A stretch of 64,000 nt of DNA from Lunularia cruciata. Its lineage: Eukaryota; Streptophyta; Marchantiopsida; Lunulariales; Lunulariaceae. Below the pieces are notes generated by a model. The model did not search any database. It worked only from the letters and a program-made list of their open reading frames with translations, and was not told the origin of the DNA. Where the stretch lies: positions 12,034,001 through 12,098,000 of the forward strand of contig OX419762.1 in the NCBI GenBank assembly GCA_948567375.1, given 5' to 3'. How positions within the stretch are numbered: position 1 is the stretch's first letter; every line of letters begins with the position of its first letter. Shown one piece after another: positions 1-11,645 of the stretch. The translations under genes and the position numbers were made by a program.

Positions 1-830
1 GCTATATCGGATCTCCGTTCTTAAATCACCCGCTATATCTCCGCCGGGTTACCCGTCCTGAAGTGGAGTGCTATTGCATGTATTGCTACTTTGATAGCAC
101 CCTTTCATTTTATTAATTTGATGAGTACATTTTTTATTTATTTTTAAGATGAGGTAAAAATCAGCGAAATTTTGCTTCGTATGAAATTTAGAAAATTTCA
201 GATTTAGTTGGACAAGAGGATAAATTTAGGATGCATCCAAGAAAATATAAACGGCGAAATTAACGCGAGATGTTGTCGTGTATATAATGTATGTCTGAAT
301 ATTTGTTAATTCTTACCAGTTAAGAGTTTACCTTCCTTTGCTAGATGGGCTTTAAATTCTAATGAACACTGGACATTTTACCCCCTTTGTAAGTATTATA
401 TATTTTTAAAAGATCTTCTCATAAATGCAAAACAACAATAACAAGTCCAAAAAATCCTTTATGTTCGTACATGGGCCAAGTATATTTATTTTTAATTTTA
501 ACGTATATCATCAAGCATCTTTCTTTTGGGGTTCTATTATTGGTTGTGCTCATTGTTGATGATTTCATATACATGCAAGTTTTCTGGACATGACATGCAC
601 AAATGAAACTCTTGAAAGATAATAAATTTAGGAAACTGAAAATAAAATGTCTCCATATTGGATGAGAATAAAAAGGATAAGTAGAGTGTCTTGTTAAATC
701 AATCCAAACATAGAGAAGTAAATAAGACCCGAATGTGTATTTTCGGCCTGCAGACATTGCAGAGCCTCAACGAGGGATCGTATGACCCCGACTTCAGGGG
801 ACAGGACACTAAACGACAAAGAACCAGCCG
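1..830. other. AT-rich intergenic sequence, no gene seen
   Basis: Only short chance reading frames occur here. None has a recognisable motif or flanking splice signals. The composition is AT-rich and matches the tandem array that follows. Confidence 0.6.
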
Positions 831-1746
831 ATTTTATCCTGTCCTAGAGGGTACACTCTTCATCTGCATTAAATAAACTCAAAATAAATAATGTTAAGTT
901 TTGTTTGACTTGCATCACAAAAACTAACGAAAAATATCTTAAATAACTTGAAAGGCACCACAGTATTTCCTAACAGTTTTTGGAAACGACAAAATTCCGT
1001 ATAGTTTTCTTTTTTGAATCTCTTATTATTAGCGGATTTTATCTTGTCCCGGAGGATACACCCTTCATCTCCATTAATAAATTCAAAATATATAATCTTA
1101 GGTTTTTCCTGACTTGCAATGCAAATAAATTGACAAATAACTTAAATAAATAGAAAAGCACCACCCATATTTTCTAACTGTTTCTGGAAATGACAAAACT
1201 CCGTATAGTTGCTTTTTAGTTATCTTACTGGCAGATTTTATCTTGTCCGAGAGGGTGCACCTTTCATTTGCGTTACATAAATTTGAAATATTTAAAAAAT
1301 TTTCCTTGCAATGAAAAATACAATGACAAGTAATTTAAATAATTCAAAAGGCACCACACATATTTATTTTTCTAGAATTTTTTCCATATAATTTCTTTTT
1401 ATAATCTTATTATCAATTTTCTCCAATTTTATCTTGTCCTCGAGTGTATAACCTTCATGTGCATTCCATAATTCAAAATACCTAATGTTCATTTTCGTTT
1501 GACTTGCAAGGAAAAATTTAATGCAAGTAGCTTAAATAAGTTAATATCTCAATATTATCTTGTCAAAGAGGGTATACCCTTCAAGTGCATAACACAAATT
1601 TGAAAATGTAACATTAGTTTTGCTATATATTGTATTAGAAAATATATTATATTATTATCAGATATTTTTTAATGTTTCTAGAAGGTATACATTTCATGTG
1701 CATTACATAAATTCAAAAATATATAAGGGTACATAATGACAAGTAA
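831..1746. repeat. degenerate tandem array, unit about 190-205 bp
   Basis: A recognisable unit recurs head to tail. Each copy opens with a block like ATTTTATCTTGTCC (starts near 831, 1036, 1235 and 1426; weaker, shortened copies near 1553 and 1661). Next comes GAGGGTACACCCTTCATNTGCATTA, then a block like CTTAAATAACTTGAAAGGCACCACA, then a block like TTTCTGGAAANGACAAAACTCCGTATA. Spacings are 205, 199 and 191 bp, then shrink. Copies differ at many positions, so the array is old. No protein is encoded. It could be a decayed satellite or tandem subrepeats inside a dead transposon; the sequence does not decide. Confidence 0.75.
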
Positions 1747-1764
1747 CTCAAATAATTTGAAAGG

Positions 1765-2046
1765 AGAAAAAGCCGACCTCATAGAACACAAGAAGGGTGG
1801 GAAGACCCCATTAAGTAAGAAGAAGGTGACAGCTTAGGAAAAACGAAGGATGGGAAGACCTCATCAACCTTACAAGGGAGAGACAAAAGAGGTAACATGG
1901 GGCTAAGCCCCAATAGAGTCTATATGAGAAATTTGCCCTACCGCACCGAAGATATCAAGATACCACCTAAGATACCTAAGATACACCATCAAGTCGGACA
2001 AGGGAGAGACAAAAGAGGTAGAATGGGGCTAGGCACCATTCTAGGC
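1765..2046 (-). mobile_element. short retroposon-like insertion with imperfect 18-bp target duplication
   Basis: This 282-bp block interrupts the tandem array. It is bounded by CTCAAATAATTTGAAAGG (1747-1764) and CTCAAATACCTTGAAAGG (2047-2064), which match at 16 of 18 positions, as expected for a target-site duplication. The right flank then continues the array unit. The block contains GGGGCTAAGCCCC (about 1902-1914) and an internal duplication of CAAGGGAGAGACAAAAGAGGTA. Its left end has an A-run (AGAAAAAG); on the minus strand this would be a terminal T-run. A related block occurs at 11492-11645. No coding capacity is seen. The class (SINE or 5'-truncated LINE) is inferred from the long target duplication and simple terminal run. 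Confidence 0.6.
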
Positions 2047-2205
2047 CTCAAATACCTTGAAAGGTACCACACACATTTCTTTTTCCAGAAACGAAGAAAT
2101 TTCCATATGATTTCTTTTTATTATATTTTTATCAGCCTATTTTAACATGTCTTGTTTTGGAAACAACAATATTCCATGCAAATATTTTTATTATCTTATT
2201 ATAGA
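2047..2205. repeat. right-hand remainder of the tandem array
   Basis: After the insertion the array resumes: CTTGAAAGGTACCACACACATTTC, then a TTTCCATATGATTTCTTTTTAT block and a final TTTTGGAAACAACAATATTCCAT block. These correspond in order to the blocks of the units at 831-1746. Beyond about 2205 no further unit is recognisable. Confidence 0.6.
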
Positions 2206-4560
2206 CTTGTCTAGACCAAGTTTATGATTTTGTATTTGACCAAAGTCATCAAAAGATTTAAGAAGAATATACCGCAAATTACAGACTAGTGAATTGGATG
2301 AGAGATTGAAATGCTATAATTCAAGATAAGAACTAGTAAAGTCCTCCGTAAGTGATTTTTTAAAGTTAAGAACTGAAATTCACTATGTGAGTTTGTGGGA
2401 TGTGTTGTAGAAAGTGAGCGTTTGGAAGAGTATTTGTTGATAGTGAAACACTCTTTTTGTATTTTACCCAAAAATCATAAGTGCTTTTATTACGAGCAAT
2501 CTTATGGGAGTGGAAAATTTTGGACAAAGTCAAATTGCATATTAACGCAATAAAGAATTATAGTTTTATCCTTGAATATTAATAAAAGTGAAGTCACGTA
2601 TTTGTTGTTGAGTAAACCAGGAATTGGGATTATTCTCTTGGGTTATATATTATGTTAGTTATCATTTAAAATTGTATACCACCAAATTTGGTAGTACATA
2701 ATTAGCCATTAGTTCTCCTTTAGTTACAGAACTCATATTCATTTTTAAAAGAATTTGAACATGAATATATTTATTACACTGTAGCATATCTGATGTTAGA
2801 TTAATATCACCTGTTATATTGATACAGGTGACTAGGTGTCCAAGGTTTAGATCAAATTCGAAATCTTATATAATGAGAGAAATTTAGTTTATTCAGCTTT
2901 AAAACACTTTTATTTTCTTTATTTTCGAAAATTTTGCTTGTTTCACTCTCTTTCTTTAGCCAAGAAGGGACTTTAAACTATATATAAATTATAGGGAAAA
3001 TTTTCTTCATATATATATATATATATATATATATAATCTTGTTGTTTGTGCACCATCTACCGTGGCAGAAGCAGATCTACAACTAAGTAAGATATGGTAT
3101 GGTGGAATCTGTGCGAAGAGGTAAAGATTCAAATAACTTGGATTTACTTTTGTCAACGTTCACTAACTATCAACTACTATTTGAGTATTTCGGGGATGCA
3201 TGTAGAAGACTATACTTGCTAAAACGTACGAGTTTAAAACATGTTAGGAGAAATCAGAAGCTTCCAAAAAGTATACTGAATACTATTATCATTAAATTCC
3301 CTGTTATACTATCTTTTATTGTATCCCTCGGATTGGTACTTGTATTCGAAAGTCTATGACGGTTGGTATCTGAGTATTTGAAAGGACGTTAACTCTCTTT
3401 CGAAATTACTGACCTTTAATTATTTCATTATTTGTATTCAAATTATTATTCAACTTATTAAATTGGAATTATTAAGTTTTAAAGAAATTCACCGTCGCCT
3501 TCTGAGATAACCTGATGCAAAAAAAAAAGGAAATACAAAAAAACTCCAGACTACAGAAAGTATCTGTAATATATAAAAGTTTAAAGATTGAAATCCATTT
3601 TTTAATGAACTTATTTTATTCATTAACACTCCGATTAAACCTCAAAGTATCCTCTAAAGAAGAAATATTGTAACGTGTCATGTGACCATATTCATCTCTG
3701 GATGAGGCGCTTTTTGTTATATTCAATTACTGGTGGGGACCAGACCTTCTACAGAACCTATGATCCTATTTACCATAGACAGCCAACAATTGTTTGAATT
3801 TCTTATGCAAGAAACTCTAACTTATGTGGCAGTGTTTGAGATATATGGTATGTGGTATGTACGAAGATAAAAATGTTTTAAAAAATGTGCATTGAAGGAA
3901 GGTACTTGAACAAAATTTCATCATCTTACCCTTTATTTTCTTAACCTTACAATTTTTGTTCTTTCTTCCATTATGCTATATAAATTTTTCTCCTAACCTT
4001 GGAAATTTTTTTATGGTCTCTAATGATTGTATTACCGAACAGCACTCATGTGTTGTGTATCATATACCCTTCATAACCTCCTCTTAATTGATTTTCCAAA
4101 CATTTGTATTATTTCAAGCATTCCTGGTAAAGTCGGTGGGGAATGTTGATCTTGTTCCCAAGATTATATAATTCTTTATAATCAAATTAGATACTCAAGT
4201 AGGAATGCAGTGGCAGAATTCTTGGTAGTTTAAGACTATAAGGAGAGGAAGTGGATGGATTTAATCCCTAAGTCTAAGTTGAAAACTTTTGAGTCTAAGA
4301 TATCTTAATCCTCAGTCAATTCACTCTTGAAAAGGATGCACAACACGTATATTACCTATTTCTATTTCTGAAATGCAAGAGAGAAAACTTGATTAACAAA
4401 TAGTTCGTAATTGAGTAAAAATAGTAGGTAACCACACATAAATCTATACAACAATACAAGAAACAAAGTCTGCGTAGAATACAAAAAATGCTATATTAAA
4501 CTGCCCTTACCTTGTTTTGCTGTGAGCGAACAAAATAATCGATTTTCAAGTATCATATTT
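2206..4560. other. AT-rich intergenic sequence with an (AT)n tract
   Basis: No gene can be supported. A simple (AT)n tract lies at about 3010-3035. The 86-residue frame at 3099-3359 has no recognisable domain and is flanked by AT-rich sequence, so I treat it as chance. Confidence 0.55.
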
Positions 4561-7120
4561 CTCCCTTGTTTTAATTAATATTCAAGCGTTATAATTCCCC
4601 CGTCCCGCAGACGAGAGGAACGGATATTTGAAGGACAATGTGGAAGATTCGACTGTACCTCTGACGAGAGTTTCGTCGCGGGACTGACTAGTCGCGACTG
4701 GAGGCCACTTGGCCATGATAGGACTACGATTAGTGGGACCCACTGGGTCTGTTGAAAGAACATATTAAATTTAATCTTCGCGGCAGATGGAACTAAACGC
4801 GCAAAACACCGGAGTGCCGTTCGATTTAGACGATGTACGTCGCTGTCTGTCTTTGACCTCTTTCTTTTGCCAGGCTTCTGCCGGCGGTTACGTAACGCGT
4901 TATAAGCCGGGTCCAGCTATACGACCGGACGGCCCGGTAGGCGAGAATAGTTACAGCTTGGTACGGTCTGCGTCCAGCAGAACAATTACCGTAGTCTGGA
5001 AAATGTGTAGAGGTGAGATTTGTGTCTTATGGGTATCAACTTCGGTACTAAATATATGTGACTCCGGCCTTATAAATGAGGTAAATACAGTCATGAAATT
5101 AGTTTTCTACACGGAGAATCTTCATACCACGAGCCTATGCATCAAATTAAATACTTGAGATATTATTTTTTGTTTATGTAAGTAGTGGACCTTTCTGAAG
5201 ATGTCTGTGTATTTACAAAATACACAAATGTACATATAAAAAACACGGTGAACGGTTGCACGCTATTCCCGGCTGCCACTGTCTGGTTTTAGCAGGGGAC
5301 ACAGTTGACTGACTTGGATGTAACTGGACGCACGGAAAGAAGATAACTTGGGGTAGGGAGGCGAACAAAACGGGGTAGAAACTTGGGAACGTGGGATGCG
5401 GCCATCAACGAACTTCAGACCGGGATAGTTCACATCCATGTGAACTGAGATTCTACATGGTTACAACCCGTCGCGAGAGTGGTCCCTCCCGACCAAATGT
5501 CGTCGGAACAGTGACGTCGTTTAGCGTGCGACTAAAAGTACGCGACGGCGCGTATGGCAGAACTAAACCGGAATCTACAGCAGACAACCCAACGCTGAAC
5601 TTGAAGATGAATACATGCAAGCTAATAAATATCCAAGATGGAGTGTAGTGGATGCCTACGAGGTAGCTTGGGGATAACCACCTCAAGAGGATTAACTTTC
5701 TCATCTTTGGATGATACGAAAAGTACAATTCTGTAAATTCTTTTTCCTACTGTGAGAATAACATTTCCCCTTTAAGTTTAGAGCTTGATGGGAAACCTTC
5801 CCTTCCTTTTTGCTATCGTATGTGCGTCATGTTTACTTTTAAGCCCCCTAAGTTCAACTCTCCCAAAACTCGAAACCAAGTAAAGTGAGTGGTTGAGTAT
5901 CGCGTTAGGCCCTGGTCGTAATGATTGATAATGGTATAACAAAGGTCAAATCTTCTATCCATTGGCTATAGATCTCTCTACTGACATTGAGGAGAACCTA
6001 GTTACATCTATAAAATGAAGCTATTTATACACTCCTACAGTGGTATATCATCAAACATGTCCTTATCCAGTGATGTATTTAGTTATAAATACATCACTTC
6101 CTCTCCTTGGTTGCTGTGGGGAAGAGCACCAACGAATTTGCTAATTGCAACGATTGGTCCTCCTCTTGGAGAACCAAGGGCTGTGTTCCCTGTAACGGGG
6201 AACAATACAAACGCCGTCGCCGGTACGTCTTCTTTTTTCACCAAGTAACCTCCAGGGTAGTACAGTAGGCCTGCTGTTACGACTGGCATTTCGAAGAACC
6301 ACGGTATTCATTACGAATCGCCTTTTCGCCCGCATATTTCGCTTTCTGTAGATTCTCCGCAACTCATAACTACATCGTCGGGGAGAACTGGCCAGGTCTT
6401 CTGAAAACCCGGCCCGTTCTAAATAACCGGGTCTACAGTGGCGAGAATCGCTGTTCTTGTCAGCATATCGGACGGCTTTTGAACGTTAAAGTAGATGGTC
6501 GTGACATCTATATAGCCACGTGGGAAGCATGCGCCTTATGCCGGTTAAACCATGTGGGTCGAATGGTATCCCGGGTTTAAAAATATCCCCGGCGTGCCCA
6601 TTGAACCTTGAGCTCTTCGGTGCAGAATATTGAAACCCGACCAGTATCCAGGAACGCGCCGAACATTGCAACTGATGATGTCCATCCATCTATCCATGCA
6701 GGCGGTAAATACACATGCATGGGACACATCCCAACCTCGTCCACATGGTCTATTAGGTCTCTCCCTTCGGTGTATGGCGGGTTAGTGCCCCATCCTGCGC
6801 TTGGCATTTCCGCGCAACCAGAGCCAGCGAGTGCATCTTTTAACTTCACCCACTTAAAAAGTTAAAAGCGCTAAACCCTGCGTTGCGCAGAACCCCACTC
6901 GCGGGTGAATCGGCCTGCCCCTTTCTTCCATAACCCGTTGTGCTGCAGTCAGAACGTCTTTCTTCCACGTCAATTCACCAAACCTTCTCCCCAAACGACT
7001 CTAACGATCGTGGTTACTAACACCCGTTAGTCTGGTCAACGTGTCACCTGAGGTCAAATAAAGTTGGAGTCCCCTGATCTAGCGAGTCTCTACTTAACTT
7101 TGTGAGAAAGGAATGAAATA
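4561..7120. other. CpG-rich patch without a recognised gene
   Basis: The base composition changes sharply from the AT-rich left flank to sequence dense in CG dinucleotides, for example around 4660-5000, 5460-5560 and 6210-6480. Frames of up to 123 residues occur on both strands (4787-5158 is the longest) but overlap one another, carry no motif I recognise and have no convincing splice partners. This could be an old transposon fragment or a decayed gene. I cannot assign a function. Confidence 0.4.
6069..6098. repeat. perfect inverted repeat, 13-bp arms, 4-nt loop
   Basis: AGTGATGTATTTA (6069-6081) is followed after GTTA by its exact reverse complement TAAATACATCACT (6086-6098). It is the first of several perfect hairpins in the 6-9 kb interval. 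Confidence 0.85.
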
Positions 7121-7133
7121 AAGGATATTTTTA

Positions 7134-7169
7134 CATGAGATTCATGATCTAAAGATCATGAATCTCATG
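7134..7169. repeat. perfect inverted repeat, 17-bp arms, 2-nt loop
   Basis: CATGAGATTCATGATCT (7134-7150) and its exact complement AGATCATGAATCTCATG (7153-7169) are separated by only AA. A second, longer hairpin follows within 34 bp, and a short one (AGTCTT at 7179-7184 with AAGACT at 7195-7200) lies between them. Confidence 0.9.
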
Positions 7170-7202
7170 ATCATCTGTAGTCTTATCATTTGTGAAGACT
7201 TT

Positions 7203-7246
7203 GGAGGTTTACTTTGATGAGCATCTACTCATCAAAGTAAACCTCC
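7203..7246. repeat. perfect inverted repeat, 19-bp arms, 6-nt loop
   Basis: GGAGGTTTACTTTGATGAG (7203-7221) pairs exactly with CTCATCAAAGTAAACCTCC (7228-7246) around the loop CATCTA. No long T-run follows and no gene is adjacent, so it does not look like a terminator. The arms are shorter than a usual plant microRNA precursor. Confidence 0.9.
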
Positions 7247-8161
7247 CAGCACTTGATGTGTCTGTTTGGGCTTTTAAATTTTCTGCATTTCAATAATTCA
7301 AATGTAAATTATTGCTCTTAATAGAAAGGTTATGTAATTGAATGAAATACTGACGGCTTTTCCATCAAGGCCAAAATTATCTATTTACCTCTCATATTAA
7401 ACTCTTTTTTCGTAAAATTCTTTTCTTGTAGACCAGTTTGAAATAACATTGCTCTTCCATAACCGTAAATCCAAAAATAATTTTCAATGAAGGAGAGTGA
7501 TACTTGTATGCCATTCTCCTCTGGACTATCGGATTCTCTAATGCTAATCTTTGTCAGCTACAGGTGGAAGAAGTATCAATCGTAGAAATACATCCTCCAA
7601 CTCCTCGCATACCAGCATAACTTAAATTTATATGAAAGCAACTTAATGCGGGGGTAAAGCCACAGGAAAGGACTAGCGATAGAAATGACATCCATTCGAC
7701 AATTACGAAGTTTTTTGAGATATTTTTATATTCTAGATTAATATATTAAATGGATCAAAATGGATTAAATGGATTAAACGCTACTATATGGAATATAAAA
7801 TTTTAAGAAAAGGTTTTCAATATAAACATTAAACAATTCGGAGACAAGTTATATGTACAAAGTACTCAACCTACTATGTACAATCTATTAAGTATAATAA
7901 TAATATGTAACTTGTGCTATACAAGAAACAAAATTATTTTTTCCTCTCATTAATTTTCACAAAGAAATGATGAAAATCACTTCATGAATGTAATAAGAAT
8001 CATACCTTCAAGAATCTCTCTTTTCAAGACTCCTACCCAATCTTTGATGCAAATTCCACTATATATTTTGATATCTAACAAATAAAATTTATATTTAGTA
8101 GTAAAAGATAGGATTCATGTATGAATTCAAGTTTTAAATTAAGAAACTTCCTTGATGCTCC

Positions 8162-8203
8162 TATTAGAAGAGACTACCTATGAATATGTAGTCTCTTCTA
8201 ATA
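8162..8203. repeat. perfect inverted repeat, 16-bp arms, 10-nt loop
   Basis: TATTAGAAGAGACTAC (8162-8177) and GTAGTCTCTTCTAATA (8188-8203) are exact reverse complements around CTATGAATAT. The flanks are AT-rich and non-coding. Confidence 0.88.
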
Positions 8204-8938
8204 CTCAACTTGTTCATGCAAAAGATAACATATATGCAAATTCGATTAACCTTTCCTCTTGATAACTTTTTGATGCTAGAGATATATCGAATATGGAAAT
8301 GAAATTTTATTTTCATAGTAAACATTTTGACGTATTTATGTTTTTGAACTTTGTGTGAACTTTGTATTAAAGAGTGAGGGAAATGGAGATGAATATTAGT
8401 AGCAAAAGACTCTGGGAAACATTAGCGCAATATCTTTCCAAACTTGTCAAATTAATTAGTGAATATCTCAAAAGCACATAATATTCTTCATAATATTCAT
8501 CATAATAAAAGGAAAGAATTCTTGACTTACGAAGAGAGATGATTGAGTTGACCTATATTTTGTAGAAAGCAACGAGAGTTGAATTTAAAGAGAACCATCA
8601 TTTCGATGCATGTGAAAGCCAATATGATGTCACATCTCCCTCCAATCCTGTAATCGTGAGGAAAGTGGAGCTTTGGACAAATTGGGGGCCGCTCGAGAGC
8701 TGTGATGATGGTCAACGACAATCACGACCTGTTGATAAGACGGAATGTCATTACGGTGCATTTGAGTGTGGCTTTGCTTTCCCTCACAGATGTCCGTCAT
8801 ACGGAGACCAACTTCACGCGCTGCTCGCACGTAGCGCCGTCCACTCGTTGTGTCTTCTGTCGGAGCTTCCGTGCCTGGGAGTCTCACCGAGGTAACACTC
8901 GAGAAGTATGTTCTGTTGACTCGTAGTTCGAACATGAC

Positions 8939-8964
8939 AATGGATTTATTTTTATAAATCCATT
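8939..8964. repeat. perfect inverted repeat, 11-bp arms, TTTT loop
   Basis: AATGGATTTAT (8939-8949) and ATAAATCCATT (8954-8964) pair exactly around TTTT. Being short and AT-rich it is weaker evidence alone, but it belongs to the same local series of hairpins. Confidence 0.75.
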
Positions 8965-9690
8965 AATAAATGTATATATAATATTTTTAAATTCAAATAA
9001 AATAATTTTAAAAATTAACAATATATGGTCATATTTTAGTCTAAATTATCATTTAAAATTGAATGGCATGCACTTTTAAATATAAAATAGTTTGTACGTA
9101 CCTAAAGGATCTGCTTTACAGTAGTATGCGCTTGTATGTTACAGTTATGTGGACGCAAACGATGCTGCTATCAGTATTACAGGATACAAGTGCATACAAG
9201 TGCAGAAAATTGTAATGTCATTGTACTCTTGTACTCATAAGGGTGCAAATCCAGTTTTCTCCATGGAGTAAACCGTGCAAGATATTGGAATTGATTCTCG
9301 AAGGAGTTTACCACGTTCAAGGAGATGCTAATCTGGAGTCCAAAGGTATTGCCTTTGATGCATTTTTAGACAAAATTTAGAGATGTTTCAGAGTCAACAT
9401 CATAATATTTCCGTCCTATTCGTACAGTAATGTATGAGAATTCGAATAAAATCTCGATGTAAGCTAGGTGGAAGATACGATTTATGAAACTACCAAAGGA
9501 GACATGTACAGATGAAACAATTAGACACAGTTGAAAGGAGGAGGAGTAAATGACCCAACCCATCATTGTACTCAAGTGTCGTCTTGATGTCTAATCTACT
9601 TATGCGAATATGGTGGATGCATAAATTGGCAAGTTATTGCAAGTGAATTTTGACCACAACGAGAAGTCTACAAAACCCTGAAAACCTCCC

Positions 9691-9715
9691 ATAATAATAA
9701 TAATAATAATAATAA
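9691..9715. repeat. (ATA)n microsatellite
   Basis: About eight uninterrupted trinucleotide units are visible in AT-rich non-coding DNA. Confidence 0.9.
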
Positions 9716-11491
9716 CTTTATTAATATTAATATTTTTGAATTGAAGTATGAAATCGTGTACTTAATTCAAAACCTTTTTCGTGTTCATTGACAAACAGCT
9801 GCACCAAATTTGGCAAGTTATGCAGTGCAAAGTGACCACCGAAGATGACAAGGTTCATGAACTCCGCAGGCTTTTTCAGAGAGGAAGAATTCATTGTTTA
9901 TTACCATCAACGCGCGTGCATGCATACGACCAGTATCTCAATCATGCTTGAGGATCCAACGTTCACCCCCATTTTATTATGTTATTGTTATTACTTTCAT
10001 TACTGTTGGGATTGACCAGAATGATATACAGGTCTTCCATCCCTGTCATTGGAAGAATTCCTCTCTCACTAGATCACTAGATCTATCGCTCAAGAAGAAG
10101 GAGATATGGCAGATTAGGAGCTAGTGGACTGAGAATTTGACCAGAATAAAGCAAGGATCGGAAATAAATACTTAAGACGTGGGATGAATGCCATGTTATA
10201 AGGTACTACTACTACTACACAGCTTGCTTTCTTTCTTCTTCTTCTTCTTCTAAAGTGAGGATGTAGAAGGCAGCTTTTTGTGTCACTTTTTCCTTCCATA
10301 TCTCAAATGTCCCAGAGGGAGGAACCGTCTTTTCAGAAAAAAATGCCATTATTATGGTGTGTGAATAAAGGAACAACAACAAAGGGTGTTTAACAAGCCT
10401 AACGTGGCGCTATGAATGTATGGTGGAATCAAGCTGCCCCACTTGGGTTCAATAACTCCACATGGGGCCAATAGGAAACGAGGCAAAACAAGTTGATCTT
10501 CCATTGTAGCAAACAAAGACTTATCCTCATTAGAGCCGACTACGTCACCGAGATACTTAAAGTATAAGTTTATAACCATTCTTACGCAGGCCCAGTAAAA
10601 ACAAGTGACCATTTTCATACCTGGATCTGAACTGATGAAGTTTGTCATTTTGTCGAGACTTTGTTTTTTATAGCAGCAGTTTTGTACCACATTATAAATA
10701 GACACACATGAATCACAACATCACTGGTCACCCAATAAGCAAGGCTATCTACCGTGGTCCATGTTTCTGGCCCAAGCCACCAATAGGAGTTTACAACTGT
10801 TCGAGCAGGTACTCATTGTATGGTGTTGTGAATGTTTGTCCTCTAAAATTCTAGACAGAAGCTTCAAGCACGGGATCAACTTCTAATCTAGAGATGAGTC
10901 ACTTCCTAGCACCTCAAATTGATTTTATTTTTTTCAGTGACTTCCTGATCATAGGAGCAAATACGTGTAACAGGTGAGTGGTGTACTAAAATATCTGTAA
11001 TAATGCAGTTTACCTGAAGTGCGATTAGAGTAGGTTATAACTTTAACCTGGACATTGTTCTCTCATAGTTCAGAAAGCCTTCTTGACTCTTGTTACATAT
11101 GGGCAAAGGTTCTCATGAATTATAAAATAGCTATTTAATCTGTCAGACTTGTATAAACAGGGGATAAGCCGGTAAAGATGGAACATAACCTTTTCCACCA
11201 AATCCCCCGTTGGATGAATATCCCCATATTGAAGTAGAGAATTTATCCTTGCTAAGGGAGATGGTTAAGTGAACTTTGATGTTACTACAACACCGAAGGG
11301 AGATTCAACGTAACGGTTGCCTCGGTTAGCTTCGATCGAGGCAAGGCAGGCAAACATATGATTATATGTGGGAACAGTTCTCACTTTTGAAGCTCCTAGA
11401 CCTTAAAGTCAGCCCATGGTGTGAACGAATCTTTTTAGTTTAATACAATAAGATTATTTCTTACCTGAAACCTCCGATTCACTCATCTATT

Positions 11492-11645
11492 AAAAAAAGA
11501 AGGCAACCACATAGAACACAAGAAGAAGGATGGAAAACCCCTCAAACAACACAAGGGAGGGACAAAAGAGATCGAATGGGGCTAAGCCCCAATAGTATAG
11601 ATATGAAAAATCTGCCCTACCGCACCTAAGAGATCGAAGATATGC
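11492..11645 (-). mobile_element. dispersed repeat related to the insertion at 1765-2046
   Basis: Starting at an A-run (TAAAAAAAG), this segment shares an ordered series of near-identical blocks with the insertion near 1.8 kb: CATAGAACACAAGAAG, a GGATGG block, ACAAGGGAGGGACAAAAGAG, GAATGGGGCTAAGCCCCAAT, then a stretch on CTGCCCTACCGCACC. Read on the minus strand it would end in a T-run. The copy may extend to about 12.5 kb, but the shared part ends near 11645. No intact reading frame is seen. Confidence 0.65.

Larger units (their letters stand above)
7247..11490. other. intergenic sequence, no gene supported
   Basis: Mostly AT-rich sequence. It contains the hairpins listed separately, a CpG-richer stretch at about 8640-8930 with overlapping short frames on both strands, an (ATA)n microsatellite at 9691-9715 and a TTC-rich tract at about 10231-10250. 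The 117-residue minus-strand frame at 10352-10705 has no domain I recognise. Confidence 0.5.

Noticed and set aside
6083-6362. Overlapping frames on both strands containing FPVTGN-like peptides
   Set aside because: Both strands look similar because the DNA contains a small inverted repeat (TGTTCCC at 6184 with GGGAACA at 6198). No gene context and no family recognised with confidence.
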